Below, in pieces: positions 1 to 6,626 of a stretch of 37,098 nt of DNA; positions within the stretch are counted from its first letter, which is position 1, and each line of letters starts with the position of its first letter. Made by a program: the position numbers and the translations under genes. The notes below the pieces were generated by a model. It had not been told where the DNA came from. It worked only from the letters and a program-made list of their open reading frames with translations, and made no database searches. The stretch is from CAYYJM01 sp964471755. Its GTDB lineage: Bacteria; Planctomycetota; Planctomycetia; Gemmatales; Gemmataceae. The stretch lies in contig CAYYJM010000026.1 of the NCBI GenBank assembly GCA_964471755.1, forward strand, positions 1 to 37,098. The letters run 5' to 3'.

Positions 1-237
1 TCCGGCCTGATAAGGCGATCAGGCGTCGGTGGCGCTCCCGCCCACCCTACATTTCTGCGCTCCCGAGCGAGGATTGGTGGGCCTGCGCTGTTCCGGCCTG
101 ATAAGGCGATCAGGCGTCGGTGGCGCTCCCGCCCACCCTACATTTCTGCGCTCCCGAGCGAGGATTGGTGGGCCTGCGCTGTTCCGGCCTGATAAGGCGA
201 TCAGGCGTCGGTGGCGCTCCCGCCCACCCTACATTTC
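1..237. repeat. 91-bp tandem direct repeat with REP-like hairpin
   Basis: A unit of exactly 91 bp starts at 1, 92 and 183. The first two copies are complete and appear identical. The third stops matching after about 55 bp, at 237. Each copy opens with a perfect 7-bp inverted repeat (GCCTGAT / ATCAGGC, loop AAGGCG; 5-24 in copy one), followed by a GGTGG...CCCACC segment that can also pair. The window begins at a repeat boundary, so the array may extend to the left. All frames are open through it, but this is a by-product of the GC-rich repeat and not coding. It resembles an intergenic REP/MITE-like element; no transposase is seen nearby. Confidence 0.9.
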
Positions 238-273
238 GCAACTTCGGGGATGCACCCATCCCGACGGTGGCCA

Positions 274-303
274 TTGTCCGGGCCTGGACCTGGGCGCTAG
301 AAT
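274..303 (+). promoter_or_regulatory. Candidate sigma70-type promoter for the lipase gene
   Basis: TTGTCC (274-279, 4/6 match to the -35 box) is followed after 18 nt by TAGAAT (298-303, 5/6 match to the -10 box). The pair lies about 40 nt upstream of the chosen ATG at 345 and just outside the repeat array. This is sequence matching only. Confidence 0.4.
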
Positions 304-344
304 GCAATGTCGAGTGTATCCGAGATCCGCGAGGTGTCATCGCC

Positions 345-1121
345 ATGCCTCTCACACCCCCTCGGTTGAAAGCGCCGATCGTGCTGGCGCATGGTTTGCT
401 CGGTTTCGACTTCATCCGACTGGGCGGTCGCAAACTCATTGGTTACTTCCCGGGCATTCCCGACGTGCTGGCCGCCGGCGGGACGCGTGTTCTCGTCGCG
501 CGGGTGAGTCCCACGGCCAGTATTGTCCAGCGTGCGATGGAACTGAAAGCGTTCCTCGATCGCGAGGTGCCCGACGAGGCGGTGCATCTCTTCGCGCACA
601 GCATGGGCGGCCTCGACTCACGCTATCTGATCACCCGGCTGGGCATGGCCTCGCGTGTCCTTTCATTGACGACCATTGGCACTCCGCATCGCGGCAGCTC
701 GGTCGCCGACTGGAGCCTGCGCCGGGTGATGCCGCTGGTTCGGCCGGTCTTCAAGATGATGCGCGTCCCCTGGCAGGCTCTGGCCGACCTCACCGTCGAT
801 TCGTGCCGGGCCTTCAATGAGCAGGTGCCGGACGCTCCGGGTGTGCGCTATTTCTCCGTCGCCGGGCGGATGGAGCCGAACTGGCGCAAGTGGCACCTGC
901 GCCTGTCGGAAGGCTACCTCCGCCAGCACGAAGGCCCCAACGATGGTCTGGTCAGCCTGACCTCGGCCGAGTACGGCGAGGACTGCGAGGTCTGGGACGG
1001 CGATCATCTCGATATCGTCAACTGGCAGCACCCCGTCGCGCTGCTGCGCCGGCGGAACCGCTTCGATTTCGCGACGAACTACGTCCGCCTGGCCCAGCGC
1101 CTGGCCGACGTCGGATTCTGA
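345..1121 (+). CDS. Alpha/beta hydrolase, bacterial family I-type triacylglycerol lipase
   Basis: A 258-residue alpha/beta hydrolase that probably cleaves ester bonds of acylglycerols or similar lipids. The oxyanion-hole motif LAHGLLGF sits at residues 14-21. The nucleophile elbow AHSMGG places the catalytic Ser at 86. The C-terminal NDGLVS (Asp) and GDHLDIVNW (His) match the acid and base positions of Pseudomonas/Burkholderia-type lipases. The ATG at 345 is preferred over the in-frame start at 120: it has a GAGGTG ribosome site at 331-336, and the upstream codons fall in the 91-bp repeat. No clear signal peptide follows this start, so the enzyme may be cytoplasmic or use another export route. 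The family and triad look secure; the substrate is not known. Confidence 0.85.
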   Translation: MPLTPPRLKAPIVLAHGLLGFDFIRLGGRKLIGYFPGIPDVLAAGGTRVLVARVSPTASIVQRAMELKAFLDREVPDEAVHLFAHSMGGLDSRYLITRLGMASRVLSLTTIGTPHRGSSVADWSLRRVMPLVRPVFKMMRVPWQALADLTVDSCRAFNEQVPDAPGVRYFSVAGRMEPNWRKWHLRLSEGYLRQHEGPNDGLVSLTSAEYGEDCEVWDGDHLDIVNWQHPVALLRRRNRFDFATNYVRLAQRLADVGF

Positions 1122-1189
1122 TCCCTTTCCCTCGCTACCCTGTGCTGCTACCATGTGGCCCATCGGACGATCCCTTCCGGAGGTGCTTC

Positions 1190-2620
1190 ATGATGCGACA
1201 CAGCTGGTGCGCCCTGCTCGGTTTACTCGTCCTCTTCGGCCCGGCCCGCGCCGAGCCGCGACCGAACGTCCTCGTCATCCTGACCGACGACCACCGCCAC
1301 GACGCGATGGGCTGTGCCGGTCATCCGTTCTTCAAGACGCCGAACCTCGACCGTCTCGCCGCCGAGGGAGCCCGGTTCGTCAACGCCTTCGTCACCACAG
1401 CGCTCTGCTCGCCGAGCCGGGCGTCGCTCCTGAGCGGCCGATACTCGCACGGGCACACGGTCCTCGACAATTTCACCGACTATCCCAACGACCTGGCAAG
1501 CTATCCGCGGCGCTTGCAGGAGGCCGGCTACGAGACGGCGTACATCGGCAAGTGGCACATGGGCGAACAGAAGGACGATCCCCGACCCGGCTTCGATTTC
1601 TGGCTCAGCCACAAGGGGCAGGGCAACTACTTCGACAACGAGTTCAACCGCAACGGCACCCGCGAGGTCCGCAAGGGCTACTACACGACCGTCGTCACCG
1701 ACGCGGCCATCGACTGGCTCAGGCAGAAACGCGACAAGCCGTTCTGCCTGGTTCTGGGCCACAAGGCACCGCATGGCGGCCCGATCGTCCCGGAGCCGAA
1801 GTACGAACACTTCCTCGACAACGTGACGGTCGAGAAGCCGAAGAACTGGAACGCCACCGGCGACGGCAAGCCGGCCTGGCTCAAGCAGAGCGTGCCGACC
1901 TGGCACGGCCTCAACGGCCCGCTTTACAACCACAAGGATTACGGCAAGTTCGTCCGGGCCTACCTCGGCACGATCGCCTCGGTGGACGACAGCATCGGCC
2001 GGGTGTACGCCCACCTGAAGGCGAGCGGCCAGCTCGACAACACGCTGCTGATCTACGTCAGTGACAATGGCTTCGCACTTGGCGAACATGGTCGAGTGGA
2101 CAAGCGGACCATGTACGAGGAGTCGATCCGCATCCCGTTGATCGTGCGCTACCCGAAGCTGGCGAAGCCGGGGAGCCAGATCACGCCGATGGTGCTGAAC
2201 CTCGACCTGGCTCCGAGCATCATCGACATCTGCGGAGCGAAGCCGCTGACGAAGGCCGACGGCCGATCGTGGAAACCGCTCCTGGAGGGCAAGACCGATG
2301 GCTGGCGAACGTCATGGTTCTACCGTTACGACTACGAGAAGGAATTCCCGTACACGCCGAACGTGCGCGGCGTGCGGACGGCGAAGTGGAAGTACATCCG
2401 CTACCCGCACGGCGACGGCAAACCGGATCGCCACCTGGCCGAGCTGTACGACCTGGAGGCCGATCCGCTGGAGGTCCACAACCTGATCGCCGATCCGAAG
2501 TATGCCGAGCAGGTCAAGACAATGCAGGTGGAACTGGAGCGCGTGATGAAGGACGCCGGGGCGCTGCCGGATCGACTCCGACTCGACGAGGGAATCAAGA
2601 ACGTGCTGCCGCGATTTTGA
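1190..2620 (+). CDS. Secreted type I sulfatase
   Basis: A 476-residue arylsulfatase-superfamily enzyme that hydrolyses sulfate esters, in planctomycetes usually those of sulfated polysaccharides. The signal peptide is roughly residues 1-21, ending GPARA. Metal-binding Asp33-Asp34 lie in ILTDDHRHD. The active-site motif C73-S-P-S-R77 carries the Cys that FGE oxidises to formylglycine. GKWHMGE and VSDNGFALGEHG supply further conserved active-site residues. The start is fixed by GGAGG at 1179-1183; an ATG directly after (1193) is an alternative. The lipase stop is 68 bp upstream on the same strand. The exact substrate cannot be read from the sequence. Confidence 0.92.
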   Translation: MMRHSWCALLGLLVLFGPARAEPRPNVLVILTDDHRHDAMGCAGHPFFKTPNLDRLAAEGARFVNAFVTTALCSPSRASLLSGRYSHGHTVLDNFTDYPNDLASYPRRLQEAGYETAYIGKWHMGEQKDDPRPGFDFWLSHKGQGNYFDNEFNRNGTREVRKGYYTTVVTDAAIDWLRQKRDKPFCLVLGHKAPHGGPIVPEPKYEHFLDNVTVEKPKNWNATGDGKPAWLKQSVPTWHGLNGPLYNHKDYGKFVRAYLGTIASVDDSIGRVYAHLKASGQLDNTLLIYVSDNGFALGEHGRVDKRTMYEESIRIPLIVRYPKLAKPGSQITPMVLNLDLAPSIIDICGAKPLTKADGRSWKPLLEGKTDGWRTSWFYRYDYEKEFPYTPNVRGVRTAKWKYIRYPHGDGKPDRHLAELYDLEADPLEVHNLIADPKYAEQVKTMQVELERVMKDAGALPDRLRLDEGIKNVLPRF

Positions 2621-2621
2621 G

Positions 2622-2645
2622 CGGGCTCGCCTCCGACAGAGCCCG
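2622..2645. terminator. Candidate bidirectional terminator hairpin
   Basis: CGGGCTC (2622-2628) and GAGCCCG (2639-2645) form a 7-bp stem with a 10-nt loop, directly after the sulfatase stop and ahead of the convergent membrane-protein gene. There is no strong T-run, so the call rests on position and the stem. Confidence 0.4.
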
Positions 2646-2694
2646 AGCGCCAGCGCGGCTACCTCTCCCTCCTGGTCCGCCCTCTCGCCGGTCC

Positions 2695-3069
2695 TCAAAA
2701 CTGGGCCACGTCCAGACAGATGACCGTCACCAGGGCGATCGCCGCCAGGCTGCCGAGAAGGAACAGGACGAAGGCCCGAACCACGGTGGCGACGGTGGAA
2801 GCCGATCGCCAGGCCCGCGTCCAGGCCAGCCACATGCCGACACCAATCGCCAGAAGGACATCGACCGGCACGGAGGCCACCAGCAGGATGACAGTCCTGG
2901 TTGAGGTGTCATCGGAATGCGCTGGCACCACGATCGCCAGGAGCAGCACGGCGATCAGACTGCCAAGCAGGAGCAAGGACCAGATCCAGACCCAGACCCA
3001 GGAGCCTTCCCCAGACTGGGGCACGGGTTGACCAAGGTCGGCGGGGAGTCTGCTCTTGCTGGAGTGCAT
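2695..3069 (-). CDS. Small three-helix membrane protein of unknown function
   Basis: A 124-residue hypothetical protein. After a polar N-terminus of about 25 residues come three hydrophobic stretches: a Trp-rich one starting WVWVWIWSLLLL, one around VILLVASVPVDVLLAIGVG, and one at the C-terminus around FVLFLLGSLAAIALVTVICL. The ATG at 3069 is chosen over the TTG at 3099 because AGGTGG lies 5 nt upstream. It is convergent with the sulfatase. No family is recognised; codon structure and the regular membrane pattern support a real gene. Confidence 0.6.
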   Translation of the reverse strand: MHSSKSRLPADLGQPVPQSGEGSWVWVWIWSLLLLGSLIAVLLLAIVVPAHSDDTSTRTVILLVASVPVDVLLAIGVGMWLAWTRAWRSASTVATVVRAFVLFLLGSLAAIALVTVICLDVAQF

Positions 3070-3141
3070 GGAACCACCTGGATCATGAGCGTGCGTCAAG
3101 GGAGCCGACAGAGAACGTCGCGCCTGGATTCACCATAGATA

Positions 3142-3693
3142 TTATCCCGTTGCGGCCTGCGCCGTCCGCACCGCCTCCAGCAGCACCGCCACTGTAGGCC
3201 GATCACCCGGATCGGCACTCCGATAAGCGTAGACGATGCGCTGTCGGTGATCGAGAACGAAGTCACCACCGAGTTGAAGGACGTCCTCCTTCGTGCCCGG
3301 CCAGCGCAGCCGCCAGCCGCTGAACATCAGGCCGACGTAACGTCTCAAGGCTCGTCCGGTGAAGAACATCCCCCAGCCGCCACGCTCCAGGCCACAGGCC
3401 CGGTAAGCCACCCGATCCGGATCGGCCACGACCGGGAACGGCCGTGGCTCGGCCTTCAGATGCATCGCCAGCACGTCCGGCTTCGCCTGGCAGACAGTCA
3501 CGACCTCTGCCCCGAGAGCCCGGATGGCCTCGTATTCCGCCTGCACCTCGCCGAGGTGCGCCAGGCAGGGCAGTCAGCCCAGGTGACGCAGAAAGACCAG
3601 CAGGATCGGGCCGGAGTGCAGGTCCGCCAGCCGAACCGGCGAGCCGTCGGCACGGAGGAAGACCAGCCCGGAGAGATCGCTCGGTTCGGTCAT
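3142..3693 (-). CDS. PRXL2/SelU-type peroxiredoxin-like protein, candidate selenoprotein (in-frame TGA = Sec40)
   Basis: Read through one TGA (3576-3574), this is a 183-residue AhpC/TSA-like protein (PF13911/PRXL2 type). The family normally has FLRH-x-GCxxC; here it reads FLRHLG-U40-L-P-C43, so the TGA replaces the first Cys of the redox motif. Reading continues in the same frame into family-typical segments: FPVVADPDRVAYRACGL, then DVLQLGGDFVLD, then VYAYRSADPGDRP. A SECIS-like hairpin follows the TGA. The ATG overlaps the preceding oxidoreductase stop (ATGA, 3693-3690), implying translational coupling. The gene ends in TAA. The vertebrate family member SelU is known in a Sec form. The probable role is thiol/selenol redox or peroxide handling. 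The alternative is a Cys-to-stop mutation making a pseudogene, or a sequencing error. Confidence 0.82.
3539..3566 (-). promoter_or_regulatory. Candidate bacterial SECIS element
   Basis: Just downstream of the in-frame TGA the minus strand forms GCACCTC-GGC-GAGGTGC, a perfect 7-bp stem (3559-3553 with 3549-3543) and a 3-nt loop GGC. A lower stem GCCT/AGGC (3566-3563 with 3542-3539) is separated by a 3-nt 5' bulge. The apical loop begins 22 nt after the TGA and starts with G. Bacterial SECIS models call for a G in the first two loop positions and a UGA-to-loop distance of about 16-37 nt. Confidence 0.72.
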
Positions 3694-5231
3694 GGCAGAC
3701 GATCCTTTTCGTTCCTGATCTGGTCGCCGGTCAGCTTTTCGTAGAGCAACCGGGCGAAGTGGATGCCGCCCGCGAAACTCGGACCGCCGGCCGTCGCCCC
3801 GACCAGCCAGAGATTCGGATACGGCGTCCGGTAGTCGATCTTGCCGGTGTTGAACTGCCGCGGCGTCAGGTCCGCACCGTAGGCGTTGCCCCGCGGCGCG
3901 AAGACGAACCGCTCGTGCGTGCAGGGCGTGCCGGCCTCGACCAGGTCGAGGTGCTGACGCAGATCGGGAAGGTAGTGACGCTCGATCTGGTCGAGGACGA
4001 GGTTCGTCACGCGCTCCTTCTCGGCCAGGTAGGCGGGTCGGCCCTGCCGGTGGAACGCCTGGAAATGCTCGAAGCGGCACGGCACGCAGACGACCATCTG
4101 CTCGCAGCCGTCCGGGGCGATGCGAATGTCGCGCTGGTGCAGCGTCGGCGTCGAGAGGAACATCGACGGGTTGTCGAAGCGGTCGTCATCGACCTGCCGG
4201 CGGTAGCACTCGTCCACATCGTCGTGGCCGTAGTGCATCACGTTCCAGTTGCCGAACCCGTGGCGGGCCAGGTCGAGGCCGCGGATGCCGAGGTAGAGCG
4301 TGAAGAAACTGGCCGAGTAGTCGTAGGCGAGCTTCCTCTGGTACGAACGGGGCAGGGGAGTGCCGAGCAACTCGGGTAACTTCTTCGGATCGCCGTTGTA
4401 GATGAAGCGGTCGGCCTCGAACGTCCGACCGCGTACGCCGTGAGCCGCTGTCACCCGACCGGAGCGGACTTCCAGCGACTTGACCCAGGTCTTGAGATGG
4501 ACCGCGCAGCCGGGCTGCCGGGCGATGTAGTCGGTGAGCGTCGTGAACAGATGCTCGTAGCTCCGGCTCGGCACGCAGGCCCCGGCATCGTAGCCGCAGG
4601 CGACCGCGGCCTGGGCCAGCAGCGAGAGCTTCGCCGGCGGCAGCAGCAGGTCAAAGCTCTGACCGGCAAGGATCGCACGCAGCTCGGCAGGCAGGCCGAG
4701 TTCGCGGAACAGATCGCCGAGCGTGTGGTTGCGATACCACAGGACGTGGCCGAATCGCCACGGCGTCGCCAGGAGCGGCCAGAGCGACGAGCCGATGGGC
4801 AAGAGCAGGAGTTCCTGGTTGATGTGGGTGAGGATGTCGAAGTACCGGACCAGCGCCGGACGATGTTGCGGATAGCGGGCGGCGAGACGTTCCACGTTTC
4901 GGTCGAAGCCGCTGACGATGTCGTAAGAGAACGACGGACAGCGCACGCGGTCGAAGCCGTCGCGATCGAGGCGCTGAAAGGTGATCGCGTTCTCCAGACC
5001 GAGACGGCGCAGGAACAGGCCGAAGTCGTCCTTCGCGCCACAGTTCCAGAGATAGTGAAGCTGAGCGCAGAAGGTGTAGGCTCCGCGTCGGAAGCTGTGA
5101 CCGTAGCCACCGGGGGCGTAGTGGCGTTCGAGCAGGCCGACACGCAGGCCGCGCTGTGCGAGCAGAGCGGCCGTGAAGAGACCGCCCACGCCCGAGCCGA
5201 TGACGACGTAATCGAACCGTTCCGTGGTCAT
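3690..5231 (-). CDS. FAD-dependent phytoene desaturase / retinol saturase-like oxidoreductase
   Basis: A 513-residue flavoprotein. The N-terminal dinucleotide fold has VVIGSGVGGLFTA (residues about 9-21), then LLERHYAPGGYGHSF, the FAD-contacting segment typical of carotenoid isomerase, phytoene desaturase and all-trans-retinol 13,14-reductase relatives. The C-terminus has NLWLVGATAGGPSFAGGIHFAR, a second FAD-binding motif. The length fits the family. It starts 3 nt after the upstream flavoprotein's stop and overlaps the SelU-like gene by ATGA, so the three are one operon. Substrate is likely a polyene or other hydrophobic molecule, but this is inference from the family. No carotenoid cyclase or synthase is in the window. 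Confidence 0.8.
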   Translation of the reverse strand: MTTERFDYVVIGSGVGGLFTAALLAQRGLRVGLLERHYAPGGYGHSFRRGAYTFCAQLHYLWNCGAKDDFGLFLRRLGLENAITFQRLDRDGFDRVRCPSFSYDIVSGFDRNVERLAARYPQHRPALVRYFDILTHINQELLLLPIGSSLWPLLATPWRFGHVLWYRNHTLGDLFRELGLPAELRAILAGQSFDLLLPPAKLSLLAQAAVACGYDAGACVPSRSYEHLFTTLTDYIARQPGCAVHLKTWVKSLEVRSGRVTAAHGVRGRTFEADRFIYNGDPKKLPELLGTPLPRSYQRKLAYDYSASFFTLYLGIRGLDLARHGFGNWNVMHYGHDDVDECYRRQVDDDRFDNPSMFLSTPTLHQRDIRIAPDGCEQMVVCVPCRFEHFQAFHRQGRPAYLAEKERVTNLVLDQIERHYLPDLRQHLDLVEAGTPCTHERFVFAPRGNAYGADLTPRQFNTGKIDYRTPYPNLWLVGATAGGPSFAGGIHFARLLYEKLTGDQIRNEKDRLP

Positions 5232-5234
5232 GGT

Positions 5235-6392
5235 TCACCTGCTCTGTTCGAGGATACGGTTGGCGGCGTGCAGGCCGGTCAGGAAGCTGTCCTCCAGGCC
5301 GCAGATGTTGTGGTCGCCGATGGTGTAGACGTTGGGCCGCGGAGCGAGCGGCCGCCAGGCTGGGCCGGACAGCACGAGAGCGGTCTTCCAGCACGTCTTC
5401 CGCACGACCTGCCAGTGGTGATAGTACGCCGACAGGTCCGGCTCGTGCGAGTGGGAAAAGAGCAGGTCATGAATGCCATCCGGCAGCGGTAGCAGGACCG
5501 TGGCCGGTTCGCCGGGTCGGAGGAAGACCATCTTTCCGGGGCGATAGTCGAGCCGTCGTCGGCCGGCGACGTGGAGGGTGCAGATCGGCACCTCACGGAC
5601 TCCGTCCTCGGCAGCACGATCCAGCTCGGGGCAGAAGGATCGGGTGTTGTGGCCCGGCGTGGCGACGACGACGTTTCGTGGCCGATACTCAACGCCGTTC
5701 TCCAGGGTCATCCGGAAGCCGTCCGAACGGCCCAGGTCCAGGGCGACGACGCGCGAGCGGACGATGCTTCCCTCGAAGCCGGCGGTCAGTTTCGCCAACG
5801 TGCCGGTGAAGTCGGCCAGGTAGGTGGCCAGGAGGATCGGGAAGAGACAGAAGAGGTAGTGGAACGTGTTCAGTGTCTCGGGCGCGGTGAACATCGTCGA
5901 GTGAACGATCGGCCCGGCGAACACGGCGTGGCCATCTTGAAGGGCGTTCTCGCGGATGAATTCGGCGGCCGACTGGCAGACGCACCGAGTCAGGAAGGGA
6001 TTCTGCCGAAGGGACTCGGCCTGGCACTCGAATGGTGTCCGCTGGCGCAGTCGGTTGAGGTGACGACGGTAGTCCCTGACCTGGGCGAAGAAACGGAGGA
6101 TGGTCGGCAGACGGATCAGGTTGGCCGGATCGAAGAGGGTGATGAGGCGGTCGCCGTCGCGGAAGTAGGCATCGCGTTTATGGATGCGCGGCCCACGACC
6201 GACGTATCGGCCGACGTGGCGATAGTCGGAGGTGAGGTAGGTGGCCCCGAACGGAGCTGTGGCCGCGGCGTGCATCCGACCACCGAGGCGGTCGGTGACG
6301 AGGAGGAAGGGATGGCCCGCATCACGCAGACGGCGAGCGCAGGCCAAACCAGCGATGCCGCCGCCAATGATCAGGGTGGAAGGTGTGCCCAT
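5235..6392 (-). CDS. FAD-dependent amine oxidase/protoporphyrinogen oxidase-like protein
   Basis: A 385-residue flavin oxidoreductase. The N-terminus TLIIGGGIAGLACARRL (residues about 6-22) is the GxGxxG Rossmann motif; LLVTDRLGGRM follows. The C-terminal NVYTIGDHNICGLEDSFLTG is the second FAD contact region. The overall pattern is that of the NAD(P)-binding Rossmann/amine oxidase superfamily, somewhat shorter than classical protoporphyrinogen oxidases. It is the first gene of the three-gene minus-strand operon, with only 3 nt to the next start. The substrate is unknown. Pairing with a second flavoprotein and a redox-active SelU-like protein suggests a shared redox pathway. Confidence 0.77.
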   Translation of the reverse strand: MGTPSTLIIGGGIAGLACARRLRDAGHPFLLVTDRLGGRMHAAATAPFGATYLTSDYRHVGRYVGRGPRIHKRDAYFRDGDRLITLFDPANLIRLPTILRFFAQVRDYRRHLNRLRQRTPFECQAESLRQNPFLTRCVCQSAAEFIRENALQDGHAVFAGPIVHSTMFTAPETLNTFHYLFCLFPILLATYLADFTGTLAKLTAGFEGSIVRSRVVALDLGRSDGFRMTLENGVEYRPRNVVVATPGHNTRSFCPELDRAAEDGVREVPICTLHVAGRRRLDYRPGKMVFLRPGEPATVLLPLPDGIHDLLFSHSHEPDLSAYYHHWQVVRKTCWKTALVLSGPAWRPLAPRPNVYTIGDHNICGLEDSFLTGLHAANRILEQSR

Positions 6393-6626
6393 GAGGACCG
6401 CCCTTTCCGCGATGGGATTGCGCCTCGAATCCTTCGCGCCAAGATGGGCGGAAACACGACCGGCCCGGCGAGGCCGGCCGATAATCCAACCTAACGCGAT
6501 CTCGGTAGAGCATCAAGTCGGTTCCGCTCCGAACCTCGCTTGCCGCTCTGACTGGGGCTCGCCTGACGGGATGCCGATGTGATATCCTGACAGCGGTATC
6601 CCGCGCTGCCCTTTGGAGGCGAGGTC
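6393..6626. other. Divergent intergenic region
   Basis: This 234-bp stretch separates two divergent genes and should hold promoters for both. A CCGGCC...GGCCGG inverted repeat with a 6-nt spacer lies near 6460-6478. No convincing -35/-10 pair was found on either strand, and no small gene or RNA is evident. GGAGG at 6615-6619 is the ribosome site for the rightward GTG start. Confidence 0.5.

Noticed and set aside
1..237. CRISPR array
   Set aside because: The copies are directly abutting 91-bp units without variable spacers, and no cas genes are present.
3574..3576. In-frame TGA read as a pseudogene or frameshift
   Set aside because: The frame is unchanged across the TGA, it falls exactly on a redox Cys column, and a SECIS-like hairpin follows. 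Nonsense mutation remains possible but is less likely.
6540..6590. Promoter for the SecA-like gene (TTGCCG, GATATC)
   Set aside because: Spacing and -10 match are poor; not enough to call.
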